From positions 3,425 through 67,424 of the forward strand of contig NZ_CAJPRT010000012.1 of the NCBI RefSeq assembly GCF_905373215.1: a stretch of 64,000 nucleotides of DNA, written 5' to 3'. The stretch is from an uncultured Campylobacter sp. (GTDB lineage Bacteria > Campylobacterota > Campylobacteria > Campylobacterales > Campylobacteraceae). The position numbers and the translations under genes are program-made. The notes under the pieces are model-generated. The model ran no database searches. It was not told the DNA's origin and was given only the letters and a program-made list of their open reading frames with translations. Positions 24,378 through 33,293 of the stretch are shown in pieces (position 1 is the stretch's first letter; each line of letters starts with the position of its first letter).

Positions 24378-25637
24378 CTAAATTTTAAGCCCCTTTTTCG
24401 CGGCAGCCTCGTCGCAAATGACGGAAAAGCTTAGGTTCATGATCTCGTCGTGCGACTTGATGAAATCGTTGAGCGCCCCGAGTTTTAGCGTCTCGATGCG
24501 CTTTAAATTTCGCTCGAACTCGCCGAATGCGTAGCCCTTGTAATACTCGCTCTGTGCGATCGCCGCGCGCTTAAACATCGTCTCTTTTTGTAGCACGGCG
24601 CTTCCGATCAGGAATTTTTTGGCGCTTTTCAGCTCCGCTTCGCTCACGCCAGATGCGATAAATTTCGCGATCTCCTCTTTTACGAGCGCGGCGGCGTTTT
24701 GTAAATTTTCGTTTTTGGTCTGCAGATAGCCCCAAAACTCGCGGCGGCTAAGCTCGAAATCGCCGCGCGCATAGACCGAGTACGCAAGCCCGTGCTTAAC
24801 GCGGATACGCTCCATCAGCCTGCTGCCGAAACCGCTGCTTCCGAGCACGAAAAGCGCGGTGTTTGCGATGAATTCCTGCTCCTTTGGCATCGTAAATGGC
24901 GCGCCGAAGTAGATGTAGGCCTGCTGCGTCTGCTCCTTTTGGATCTTTATTTTTTTCGCATCGCTCGGCGCGTAAAACGGTAGCTCGCGCTTTTTGCCGC
25001 TTGCGAAGAGGCTTAAAATTTCTGCGATTTTCGGGTTTTTATCGCTCACGTCGCCGCACAAAACGACGTATAAATTCTCTAAACTCAGCGAGGAGAAAAA
25101 CTCCCGTACGTCCTTCATCGTGATCCGTTCTACGCTCGCCTCGTCGCCTATGAGCGGCTGAGCGAGCCTCGTGCGCGGATACAGAAGCGCTTTTAGGTTG
25201 CACGTCGCGATGTAATCGAACTCGCTTTTTAGCACGGCGATCTCGCCTATGGTTTGCATTTTTAGTTTTTCCAGCACCGAGGGCGTTAAATTGGGCTCTT
25301 TAAGCAGCTCTCGCAGCATGTCTAAGCCGAAATCGAAGTGCTCTTTTAGGCAGTTTAGCTGGATGCCGAAGGTTTCAAAATTGCTCGCGGCGCTGATCTC
25401 GACCGCGCGGATATCGAGCTTGCGGTGAAATTCGCTCACTCCCAGCGTCTTTGAGCCCTCGCCCAAAACGCCCGCGCAGATGCGCGCAAGGCCCAGGGTC
25501 TTCTCGCTCACCGCGCCGCTTGCTTTAAAAATTAACTTGAAGCTCGCCACCGGCAGCGAATCGTCGAACTGATACAAAAAGTCGATTTTAGTGCTCTTAC
25601 CGCCTTTGGTTTTAAGTGAAATCTCTTTTTTTTCCAT
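24378..25637 (-). CDS. M16 family (insulinase-like) protein without visible HxxEH zinc motif
   Basis: 419 residues with the M16B architecture of two related halves; the C-terminal half shows GFGSRLMERIRVKHGLAYSVYA, the conserved R-x-x-x-G-L-(A/V)-Y-S signature. The N-terminal segment where HxxEH is expected reads LARICAGVLGEGSKTLG and lacks the histidines and glutamate, so on its face it is not a zinc protease. M16 proteins of this kind often act as the inactive partner of a catalytic subunit. Epsilonproteobacteria have a single such gene near pyrD/dapA or recG. No signal peptide. ATG preceded by AAAGGAAAA. Confidence 0.85.
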   Translation of the reverse strand: MEKKEISLKTKGGKSTKIDFLYQFDDSLPVASFKLIFKASGAVSEKTLGLARICAGVLGEGSKTLGVSEFHRKLDIRAVEISAASNFETFGIQLNCLKEHFDFGLDMLRELLKEPNLTPSVLEKLKMQTIGEIAVLKSEFDYIATCNLKALLYPRTRLAQPLIGDEASVERITMKDVREFFSSLSLENLYVVLCGDVSDKNPKIAEILSLFASGKKRELPFYAPSDAKKIKIQKEQTQQAYIYFGAPFTMPKEQEFIANTALFVLGSSGFGSRLMERIRVKHGLAYSVYARGDFELSRREFWGYLQTKNENLQNAAALVKEEIAKFIASGVSEAELKSAKKFLIGSAVLQKETMFKRAAIAQSEYYKGYAFGEFERNLKRIETLKLGALNDFIKSHDEIMNLSFSVICDEAAAKKGLKI

Positions 25638-26087
25638 CGTTTTCCTTTATAAAATTTTTAAATTTCATCGTTCTTTCGGGCGCGATTTTAAAATTTTGAC
25701 GCAGCTAAACGCGCCGCTTTTAAATTTGCACCGGGATAGTTTTTGAAATTTCGCGCCAAGGCAGTTTTGCCCGTCCTGCTTAAAATTTTAAAATTTAATC
25801 GCGCCGCACGTTTTGTAAAATTTCAGCGCCCAAAACGCCGCGACACGGAATTTCGCGTCCAAAAAATTTTAAGGCGAAATTCCATAGCGGAATGAAATTT
25901 TATTACATAAATTTCACTTGCATCCGTAAATTTGAACCCGTACCGATATCAAAATTTTAAATCCTGCCGCGAAATTCCACGCTCACGATCACGAAAATTC
26001 GCTATCTGTTTTAAGACAAAATTCTACCGCTAAATTCTAGCCGCAAGCGAACAAAATTCCTGCTGCAAACACGCAAAAGCTCACGCC
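25638..26087 (-). other. Spacer downstream of mqnC
   Basis: About 450 bp, very rich in AAATTTTAAAATTT words separated by 20-35 bp of mixed sequence. No ORF with coding features, no RNA gene and no terminator with a U tract recognised. Confidence 0.6.
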
Positions 26088-27137
26088 CTAAGCGTAAGTC
26101 TCCAAAATATCGTAGTTGGTGTTGCGCTTGGCGGGTATTTCGTCCACGTCGCGGATCAGCGCTATCATCTCGTCCTTGCTCATCCGAAAGCTCGCGCCCG
26201 CGGCCTTTACGACGTTTTCCTCCATCATCGTGCTTCCAAGATCGTTCGCGCCGAATTTCAGCGCTAGCTGCCCGATATAGCTGCCCTGCGTGACCCAGCT
26301 GCTTTGGATGTTTTTGAAATTATCCAAAAATAGCCGCGAGACGGCGAGTAGGCGCAGGTAGCGGTTCGAGCTTTGTTTTTTGATCTCTGGGTGCTCGCGC
26401 AAAAGGCGGGTGTTTTGCCCCTGAAAGCTCCATAAAATGAACGCTCGAAAGCCGCCCGTGCGGTCTTGCAGCTCGCGGATTTTTTCCCAGTGCTCTACGA
26501 TCTCGCGCGTGCTTTCCAGCGTGCCGAACATCATCGTGGCAGTCGTTTTCATGCCGATGCTGTGCGCCTCCTCGTGCACTCTAAGCCACGTGGCGCTGTC
26601 GCTTTTGCGCGGCGCTACTAGCTCTCGCACGCGATCGCTTAAAATTTCGGCTCCGGCTCCGGGCATTGAGTATAGCCCCTTGGCTTGCAGCCTGCGAAGC
26701 ACTTCAATCGTGCTGATGCCGCTAAGGCGCGCGATATAATCGATCTCGATTGCCGAGAAGCCGTGGATCGTGATGCTAGGGTAATTTTTGCGGATGAACT
26801 CCACCAGGTCCTCGTACCATTCGATTTTCAGCTTCGGATGGACGCCGCCTTGAAATAAAATTTGCGTGCCGCCCACGGCGATGAGCTCCTCGATCTTTTC
26901 GCTAATCTGCTCAAAGCTCAGCACGTAGGCGTCTGCGTCGCTTGCGTGACGATAAAATGCGCAAAATTTGCAATCCACCATGCAGGCGTTGGTGTAGTTT
27001 ATGTTTCGATCGATGATGAAGGTCGTGACGCGGTCCGGGTGCAGCTCGCGCTTGCGTGCAAACGCCGCGCGTCCAAGCTCGTTCAGATCGGCGTGTTCGA
27101 TCAGCTCTAGCGCCTCATCGGCGCTCATTCTAGCCAT
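26088..27137 (-). CDS. mqnC: Cyclic dehypoxanthinyl futalosine synthase (menaquinone, futalosine pathway)
   Basis: 349-residue radical SAM enzyme. The cluster motif is CMVDCKFCAFYR (C-x3-C-x2-C), followed by GGTQILFQGGVHPKL and SMPGAGAEILSDRVR. It cyclises dehypoxanthinyl futalosine in the futalosine route to menaquinone, used by Campylobacterota in place of the classical men genes. The start ATG at 27137 has AAAGGGAG upstream and overlaps the nfeD-like gene by 8 bp. It is the third gene of the SPFH-NfeD-mqnC operon. No insertion of the low-complexity type. Confidence 0.95.
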   Translation of the reverse strand: MARMSADEALELIEHADLNELGRAAFARKRELHPDRVTTFIIDRNINYTNACMVDCKFCAFYRHASDADAYVLSFEQISEKIEELIAVGGTQILFQGGVHPKLKIEWYEDLVEFIRKNYPSITIHGFSAIEIDYIARLSGISTIEVLRRLQAKGLYSMPGAGAEILSDRVRELVAPRKSDSATWLRVHEEAHSIGMKTTATMMFGTLESTREIVEHWEKIRELQDRTGGFRAFILWSFQGQNTRLLREHPEIKKQSSNRYLRLLAVSRLFLDNFKNIQSSWVTQGSYIGQLALKFGANDLGSTMMEENVVKAAGASFRMSKDEMIALIRDVDEIPAKRNTNYDILETYA

Positions 27138-27672
27138 TGGCTCCCTTTAAATTTGCATCGCTTGCGGCGGCGTTAGAATTTTTATCGTCGGTACTCGTGC
27201 TGTCGGCGTCGCTTAAATTTGCGTCGCCGTCATTTAAATTTACGCCGTCTGCGCCGCTAGAATTTCGACTGCTATCTTTTTTAACCACGATCTGGCCGTT
27301 TTTTACGCCTAAAATTTCGACGCGGTCACCCTCGTTCAGATCTGAAATTTCATCGCTTTTCCAAAACGTACTTTTGAAATAAACCATGCCGTTTTTGACG
27401 GTGCCGGTGCCGCTTTCGTCCAAAAAATTATCCTCATGCTTCTCTTCTGGTTTGAAAAAGCGTGATTTTAGCGGCCTTTTAAGTGCGATCAGAAGCACGA
27501 AAGAAAGCACGAAAGATAGCAGAATTTGTACGTCCCAATCAAGCTGAAAGCCGAAGCTCAAAAGCCCCGTGATGAAAAATCCGGCGCTGAAAAATATAAA
27601 GGTAAAATCCATCACCAAAAGCTCGACGATCGCCAAAATCACGCCGATTATGATAAAAATCAGCGCGTTCAT
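27130..27672 (-). CDS. NfeD-like membrane protein
   Basis: 180 residues: hydrophobic segments at about 1-60 (ALIFIIIGVILAIVELLVMDF, ILLSFVLSFVLLIAL), then an OB-like soluble domain (GTGTVKNGMVYFKSTFWK, EGDRVEILGVKNGQIVVKK). This is the short NfeD form that partners SPFH/stomatin proteins in the membrane. The last about 45 residues are a Ser/Asp/Asn-rich tail (NLNDGDANLSDADSTS) not typical of the family and similar in kind to insertions elsewhere in the window. The ATG overlaps the SPFH stop by 4 bp. Confidence 0.88.
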   Translation of the reverse strand: MNALIFIIIGVILAIVELLVMDFTFIFFSAGFFITGLLSFGFQLDWDVQILLSFVLSFVLLIALKRPLKSRFFKPEEKHEDNFLDESGTGTVKNGMVYFKSTFWKSDEISDLNEGDRVEILGVKNGQIVVKKDSSRNSSGADGVNLNDGDANLSDADSTSTDDKNSNAAASDANLKGANG

Positions 27673-28589
27673 TTGAGCTCCTTCGCGCCGTTTTTACCGA
27701 GGAATTCTTTAAGCACGCTAAGAGAGCCGAGAAGCTCGCTCGTTTCGTAAGGGATCAAAATTTTATCCTTGCTCGGGTTTTTGGATAGCTCGCTGAAAGC
27801 GTTTACGCGACCCTGCGCGAGCAGGTATTCCGCCGCAAAGCTAGAAGCGCTCATCGCTAAATTTATATTGTCCATCGCGTCTTTTTGACCTTGCGCAAGC
27901 GCGATCTGCTCATATTTTTTTGCATCCGCCATACGCTCGATCGCCTCGGCTTCGAGCACCTTCTCCTGCTTTAGCGCTTCGGCGTTTCGGATGAGAGCCG
28001 CTTTTTCAGCCTCGGCTTTAAGCTCGATCGCGCGCTTTTCGCGCTCGGCCTTCATCTGCATATTCATCGCCTCTTCGATGCCGTGCGGTACCGAAATTTC
28101 GGAGATCTCCACGCGCATGATCTTTACGCCCCAGTTATCCGCAGCGTCGCCCAGAGCGATTTGTAGCTTGGAATTTAGCTGATCGCGCGAGCTAAGAGTG
28201 CTGTCTAAGCTCATCTCGCCGATCGCGCTACGTAGCGTCGTCATCGCTAAATTTGAAATCGCGCGGCGATAATCCTCGACGTTGTAAAGCGCCATCTTAC
28301 CGTCGATGACTTTCAAAAACACGATACCGTCGACGCTTATGTTGACGTTATCTTTGGTGATGACCTGCTGCTTGCTGATGTCCACGAGCTGCTCGCGCAC
28401 GCTCATCTTCGCGCGCACCGCATCAAAAAACGGCACGATGATGTGAAATCCGCCGTCGAGCACCTTGTGAAAGCGACCCAGCCGCTCGATGATTAAAATT
28501 TCCGATTGCGAGACGATCTTGACCCCCATCTTTAAAATTGCCGCGATGAGGACGCAAAATACTATTACCGTAGTTACGAACCCTTCCAT
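27669..28589 (-). CDS. SPFH/Band 7 (stomatin, QmcA-like) membrane protein
   Basis: About 306 residues starting MEGFVTTVIVFCVLIAAI, one N-terminal membrane anchor, then the Band 7 domain (SEILIIERLGRFHKVLDGG, FDAVRAKMSVREQLVDI, SRDQLNSKLQIALGDAADNWG) and a coiled-coil rich in Ala/Glu/Lys (AEREKRAIELKAEAEKAAL). It scaffolds membrane microdomains and protein quality control, working with NfeD encoded next. The ATG at 28589 has AGGAGTGAAA upstream; codons further upstream to 28616 overlap the -10 region and are not used. Confidence 0.92.
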   Translation of the reverse strand: MEGFVTTVIVFCVLIAAILKMGVKIVSQSEILIIERLGRFHKVLDGGFHIIVPFFDAVRAKMSVREQLVDISKQQVITKDNVNISVDGIVFLKVIDGKMALYNVEDYRRAISNLAMTTLRSAIGEMSLDSTLSSRDQLNSKLQIALGDAADNWGVKIMRVEISEISVPHGIEEAMNMQMKAEREKRAIELKAEAEKAALIRNAEALKQEKVLEAEAIERMADAKKYEQIALAQGQKDAMDNINLAMSASSFAAEYLLAQGRVNAFSELSKNPSKDKILIPYETSELLGSLSVLKEFLGKNGAKELK

Positions 28590-28615
28590 TTTCACTCCTG
28601 AATTAAAATTTCGCA

Positions 28616-28621
28616 ATTATA
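28616..28621 (-). promoter_or_regulatory. -10 box for the SPFH-nfeD-mqnC operon
   Basis: TATAAT on the minus strand (ATTATA at 28616-28621), about 27 bp from the ATG. It overlaps the first codon of the longer open frame, which supports the shorter start at 28589. Confidence 0.55.
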
Positions 28622-28657
28622 GCATTTTTAGCTTATTTTGGCTTTTAAGGCGCGTCG

Positions 28658-28666
28658 TGATACAAT
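28658..28666 (+). promoter_or_regulatory. Extended -10 box for the MFS transporter gene
   Basis: TGATACAAT: an extended TGN followed by TACAAT at 28661-28666, about 42 bp before the ATG at 28708. It is divergent from the SPFH promoter 45 bp away. Confidence 0.5.
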
Positions 28667-28707
28667 TTCGCTAGGTTTTTTATATTAAATTTACAGGATA
28701 AAATTTT

Positions 28708-29898
28708 ATGATCAGATACATCGTGCTGCTTCGCCATTCACGCAACTACCGACTGCTCTTTTCGGCGGGTTTTATATGTATGTTCGGCTTGTGGTTTTCA
28801 GTCGTTGGGATCGCTACGCTGCTGATTGAGCTTGGCGCGCCGGTGTGGGCGATTACGGCGGTGGGCGTCGTTTCGTTCGTGCCGAACGTTTTTTTAGCGC
28901 CCATTAACGGCATCATCGTGGATAAATTTCAACCAAAGCCTCTGATGACGGCGATGTTTATAACCGAGATGATCAGTATTTTCATGCTGATTTTTATCGA
29001 TAGCTTGGATTATTTGTGGCTGCTGCTTTTGATCGTGGTCGTGCGCAGCGTCGCAGGCACGCTGTTTTTTCAAACCGAATCATCTACGCTGCCGAAATTT
29101 CTAAGCCGCCCCTATCTCAAGCTTGCTAACGAGATGACGGGTATTATCTGGACGATCACATATACTTTCGGAATGGCGAGCGCGGGTATTTTTATCCACT
29201 ATTTCGGCGTGCGAGCGGCATTTATTTTGGATTTTTGCTTATACGTTTTTTCGTTTTTTATCCTGCTGCGGCTAAATTTTAAAGACCTTGCAAGAAACGC
29301 GCCAGAGCCGGTGTTTAAGATGCTAAAGGAGGGGTTTTCTTACCTGCGCTCTCATCCTTTGGTGGTGCATCTCATCGTTCTTCACGCCTTCGTCGCCGTC
29401 ACTACTTACGACAATCTCATCGCGCTTCTTGCGAAGTATAAATACAAAGAAATTTTAAGCGCCTCGCTAGTCATCGGGCTTATGAATATGTCGCGCTCGG
29501 CGGCCGCGTTTTTCGGACAGATATGGCTAAGCAAGATCGTGAATAAACATACGTTTTTTTGGCTATTGCTGGGGCAGTTTGCGGGCATCGCGCTGTGGGC
29601 GGTGTTGGAGTTTAACTACTGGCTTTCGTTTGCGGGCATGATCGCGGCGGGATTTTTCATCACGACGGTGTGGTCGTATTCTTTTACGCAGCTGCAAAGC
29701 CACGTCGATAGGGAGTTTTTCGGGCGCGTCATCGCCTACAACGACATGGCGTATTTCATCGTCGCGACGCTCGTGTCGGCTGCGATCGGATTTTTTTTCG
29801 AGCTTGGATTTTCGCTTTCGCAAATCACCTTTGGCATGGGCTTTATGTTTGCAATCGCGGCGTTTTATTATAAATTTTTGATCTACGAAAAAATTTAA
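28708..29898 (+). CDS. MFS transporter
   Basis: 396 residues with about 12 hydrophobic segments (LLFSAGFICMFGLWFSVVG, AITAVGVVSFVPNVFLAPI, LWLLLLIVVVRSVAGTLFF, FILDFCLYVFSFFILL and others). The loop after the second segment, NGIIVDKFQPKPLM, is the MFS G-x3-D-x-(x)-(R/K) motif A. It belongs with the EntS/drug-exporter-like group by general appearance; the substrate cannot be told. ATG with AGGATAAAA upstream. The gene stands alone, divergent from the SPFH operon and convergent with a second MFS gene 10 bp away. Confidence 0.88.
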   Translation: MIRYIVLLRHSRNYRLLFSAGFICMFGLWFSVVGIATLLIELGAPVWAITAVGVVSFVPNVFLAPINGIIVDKFQPKPLMTAMFITEMISIFMLIFIDSLDYLWLLLLIVVVRSVAGTLFFQTESSTLPKFLSRPYLKLANEMTGIIWTITYTFGMASAGIFIHYFGVRAAFILDFCLYVFSFFILLRLNFKDLARNAPEPVFKMLKEGFSYLRSHPLVVHLIVLHAFVAVTTYDNLIALLAKYKYKEILSASLVIGLMNMSRSAAAFFGQIWLSKIVNKHTFFWLLLGQFAGIALWAVLEFNYWLSFAGMIAAGFFITTVWSYSFTQLQSHVDREFFGRVIAYNDMAYFIVATLVSAAIGFFFELGFSLSQITFGMGFMFAIAAFYYKFLIYEKI

Positions 29899-29908
29899 AA
29901 TTTTAAAG

Positions 29909-31060
29909 CTATCTTTTAGGCGCGATCTCGGGACGGAAAATAGCAAATATAAATAAAAAGCTCATCGCTGCAAAAAACACCCAGATAAAGCCGTTTGCGC
30001 CCAAAAATTTCATCATCGCGCCGATTATTAAAGGCGAACATAGTGACGCGCTCGAATAGATAAAAAGCATCGCCGCCGAAATTTGCACGCGAGATGCGCC
30101 CTCGCCGGTGATGGAGTCGTTTGCGCGCGCAATGGCGAGCGAATACAAAGGGAAGGCGCCAAATCCTAACATCAACGCAAGTGCGCACGTTAGGATGAAG
30201 CTTTTAGCAAAAAATAGCGCCGCGCAGGAAGTAAGACCCACGACGCAAACTATCATTATGGCGCGTTTGCGACCGAACTTATCTGAAATAGTACCGCAGA
30301 CGAGCTGCGCCAAGAACCCTCCTGCCATCGCCGATCCCATAAATGCGCCCACCGAGCCCACTCCAAGCCCTGCGCTTAGCACGAAAACGCTCGCCATCGA
30401 AAAAAAGCCGTTAATCAAAATGCCCGCGCAAACCACCGTCGCAAACGCAAGCGGCGGCACTATTGAAATTTGCGGCATAGAAACTCGCATGCGAGCGGGG
30501 ACTCTAGGAGGGTTGAAGCGGATTAGATTTACCGGCAGCAGCGCTAGGATGATAAAAAATGCGCTTAGCACGAAAACTTTCATCGTTCCGAAATTTAGCG
30601 CCAAAATTATAACTCCTATCGCAAACGCGCCGTAAAAAACCGCTTCGTAGATCGCGAGCACTCGGGAGCGGATGGAGTTTGTGATCTTTGAGTTTATCCA
30701 GCTTTCGATTATCATCAAAAGCGCGTAGTAGCAAAAGCCCAAAATAAAGCGCAAAATCGCCCAATATACGAGGTTTGAGCCAAGATCATGCAGCATCGCC
30801 GCGATGCCGAAAAGCGCCGTAAAGACTGCGTATGCCCGCACGTACGAGAGTGCGCCAATTATCGAAGGCACAAAAAAGCCGCTAAAGATCGCCCCTAAAA
30901 AGAAAAACGCCGAAATTAGTCCGATCTCAAGCTCGCTGTGGCCAGATTCTTTTAGCATGATGCCCGCGCTTGCGATGACTAGCGCGTCGCCGATAAACAT
31001 AAAGAAAATCCCCAGAAATAGGGGGCTTAGCGAGCGTGCCGCGCGCATAGATTCAAACAA
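29909..31060 (-). CDS. MFS transporter (YcaD-like)
   Basis: About 383 residues, 12 membrane segments (SPLFLGIFFMFIGDALVIASAG, IGLISAFFFLGAIFSGFFVP and further). The C-terminal half carries CGTISDKFGRKRAIMIVC (motif A-like). It resembles the YcaD branch of MFS; substrate unknown. The frame is open to 31198, but those codons include a basic, poorly conserved stretch. The TTG at 31060 has AAGGA with seven-base spacing; the next ATG is 31048. It converges on the other MFS gene with only 10 bp between stops. Confidence 0.85.
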   Translation of the reverse strand: MFESMRAARSLSPLFLGIFFMFIGDALVIASAGIMLKESGHSELEIGLISAFFFLGAIFSGFFVPSIIGALSYVRAYAVFTALFGIAAMLHDLGSNLVYWAILRFILGFCYYALLMIIESWINSKITNSIRSRVLAIYEAVFYGAFAIGVIILALNFGTMKVFVLSAFFIILALLPVNLIRFNPPRVPARMRVSMPQISIVPPLAFATVVCAGILINGFFSMASVFVLSAGLGVGSVGAFMGSAMAGGFLAQLVCGTISDKFGRKRAIMIVCVVGLTSCAALFFAKSFILTCALALMLGFGAFPLYSLAIARANDSITGEGASRVQISAAMLFIYSSASLCSPLIIGAMMKFLGANGFIWVFFAAMSFLFIFAIFRPEIAPKR

Positions 31061-31571
31061 TGACTTTTCCTTGGAATTAAATTTGGCGTATTGTAGCCTT
31101 TTATTGATTAAAGCTCGGTTTTTATGGCAAAATATTTGAAAAATTTTGATTCGGATAGAGATTTTAAAAAGATGCGAAAATTTATAAAGAAAAATCAAGC
31201 CAAAATTTTATCGCAGATGCCTAAGATCAGGTGTAGGTAGCGCGCCGAAAAGCCCAGCGTGCGATAAAATTTTATCGCAGCGGTTTTAAAACGACGTGAG
31301 CGTTTAAATTTAGAGGCGGCTCGCAACGAAGCGCTGAAATTTTAAGATAAAATTTTAATCCAAACGTTAAAGCTCTAGCAGTCGTGCCTCGTCGCATCAA
31401 AGAGACGAGTTTTATCAAAAAGCCCTGCAGCCAAAACCGCAATCCGCGTGGCTAAATTTCAAGGTAAAATTTCAATCTTTGCGGATAAATTTATGCGGCT
31501 TACTTCAAAGATAAAATTTTAAAATTTCGTAGAGCAAAACCGGGGCGCAAAAGGCGCAGAATTTTAAAGCT
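31061..31571 (-). other. Spacer between msbA and the MFS gene
   Basis: About 500 bp. No gene supported beyond the unlikely N-terminal extension of the MFS frame. GC-rich pieces alternate with AAAATTTTA words. Confidence 0.55.
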
Positions 31572-33293
31572 CTAGCCATTTTGCATGATCCCCTTTAGAC
31601 CGCGATACTCCTCGCATTCGCCCGTCAGCTTCGCGTCGGTGCCGATGGCGAGGATGCGGCCGTTTTTCATCACGGCGATATTATCGGCGCGTTCGATCGT
31701 AGAGAGGCGATGCGCGATTACAAAGACGATTTTGCTTTGTTTGATCTTTTCGATGACGTTTGAGATCTCCTTTTCGCTTGCGTTATCCAGCGCCGAAGTC
31801 GCCTCGTCGAATATTAAAATTTGTGGGTCCTTATACAGCGCGCGCGCGATGGCGATACGCTGGCGCTGCCCGCCGCTAAGGTTTGCGCCGAACTCGCTAA
31901 GCACGGTGTAAATTCCATCCTTCATCGAGCTTACGAACTCATAGGCGTTGGCGAGCTTGAGTGCTTCTATGACGCGCTGCTCGTTAAATTCCGCGCCGTA
32001 GCTTACGTTTTGTGCGATCGTGTCGTTGAAAATATAGACGCGCTGGCTTACCAGGCCGATGTTTTCGCGCAGGCTAGGGATGCTAAACTCGCCGATTTCG
32101 TCGTTGCCGTTGAATAAAATTTTGCCGCTGCTTGCGTCGTAAAAACGCATCAGCAGGTTCACGACCGAGCTTTTGCCGCCACCGCTGTTTCCGACGAGCG
32201 CTAAAATTTCGCCCTTTTTGACGCTGAAGCTTATATCTTTCAGCGCCGCCTTGTCGCCGTAGTTTAACGACACGTCGCAAAAGCTCACCGAGCCGATCTC
32301 GCCCATCTGCTTGCCGCCGCCTACGATCGTAGGCTCCAAATCTATGAGCTCAAACGTCCGCTCGCTCGCGGCGATAGCGTCTTGCATGTTGTTATAGAGC
32401 GAGGAGACCTTTTTTATCGGCGTGTAAACCATAAAAAGCGCCGTAAGGAAGCTGAAAAAGCTGCCGATGCTCATCTGGCCTGCGATGACCTCCTGCCCTC
32501 CGACGATGATCACTACGGCGATGCCCACGGCGCCTAGCATCTCCATGATCGGGCTTACCAGGCACGCCGTTACGACCGCCTTTAAATTTAGACCGAAAAA
32601 TTTCTTGTTTTCGGCGTTAAATTTCTCCACTTCAAAGCTCTCGGCGTTGCTTGCCTTAACAATTTCGATGTTGGAGTAAATTTGACTGAGCGCAGAGGAG
32701 ATATCGGATGTTTTCTCTTGAGACTCGCGCGAAATTTTTTTCATCCGCTTTGCAAGGCGAGAGAGCGGATATATCGCGCACGGAAAGACCACGAGCGCGA
32801 AAAACGAGAGCTTTGGACTCTGATAGATCACGACGCCCAAAAGCCCCAAAATCGTAATGATCTGCGTGAAAAAATCGGGGATCATGTTTGAAACCACGAC
32901 GCGGATACGCTCTATGTCGTTGATCGTGCGGCTGATGAGCTCGCCCGTGCGGAAACGGTTGAAAAAATCCACGTCCAGCCGCACGAGGCTTGCGACGAGC
33001 CTATCGCGAAAGCGGCGCACCGTGTCTTGACCGATGAAGGCGGTGAAGTAGTTTTGCATAAACGCACCGCCGCTTTTCATCGCAAAAACCACGATGATCG
33101 CGATCGGAAGCGTATAGAGATATGGCTCGTTTTTTTCGACGAAAATTTTGTTTAAAACGGGTTCGACCAGCTTCGCGCTCGCAGCAGTCGCTACGCTCGT
33201 CATCACCATACCCAAAATCGCCAATGCAAACTGCGGCTTGTAATCCCTAAAATAGGGCTTAAAGCGCGATAGTAAAGTTTTAAAACCGTTCAA
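31572..33293 (-). CDS. msbA: Lipid A export ABC transporter, MsbA-like (permease-ATPase fusion)
   Basis: About 573 residues: six-helix membrane domain (residues 20-310) then an ABC ATPase. Walker A is GNSGGGKSS, the Q-loop region LVSQRVYIFNDTIAQNV, signature LSGGQRQRIAIARAL, Walker B ILIFDEATSALD and the H-loop IAHRLSTIE. It flips lipid A-core across the inner membrane as a homodimer. The start is TTG: the first possible one (33299) abuts AAGGA with no spacing, the second (33293) has six bases, so I chose it. In C. jejuni msbA also neighbours cysS and murJ. Confidence 0.92.
   Translation of the reverse strand: MNGFKTLLSRFKPYFRDYKPQFALAILGMVMTSVATAASAKLVEPVLNKIFVEKNEPYLYTLPIAIIVVFAMKSGGAFMQNYFTAFIGQDTVRRFRDRLVASLVRLDVDFFNRFRTGELISRTINDIERIRVVVSNMIPDFFTQIITILGLLGVVIYQSPKLSFFALVVFPCAIYPLSRLAKRMKKISRESQEKTSDISSALSQIYSNIEIVKASNAESFEVEKFNAENKKFFGLNLKAVVTACLVSPIMEMLGAVGIAVVIIVGGQEVIAGQMSIGSFFSFLTALFMVYTPIKKVSSLYNNMQDAIAASERTFELIDLEPTIVGGGKQMGEIGSVSFCDVSLNYGDKAALKDISFSVKKGEILALVGNSGGGKSSVVNLLMRFYDASSGKILFNGNDEIGEFSIPSLRENIGLVSQRVYIFNDTIAQNVSYGAEFNEQRVIEALKLANAYEFVSSMKDGIYTVLSEFGANLSGGQRQRIAIARALYKDPQILIFDEATSALDNASEKEISNVIEKIKQSKIVFVIAHRLSTIERADNIAVMKNGRILAIGTDAKLTGECEEYRGLKGIMQNG

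Noticed and set aside
31061..31198. N-terminal extension of the second MFS protein
   Set aside because: The extension is basic and not membrane-like, and a TTG with good ribosome site precedes the first membrane segment.
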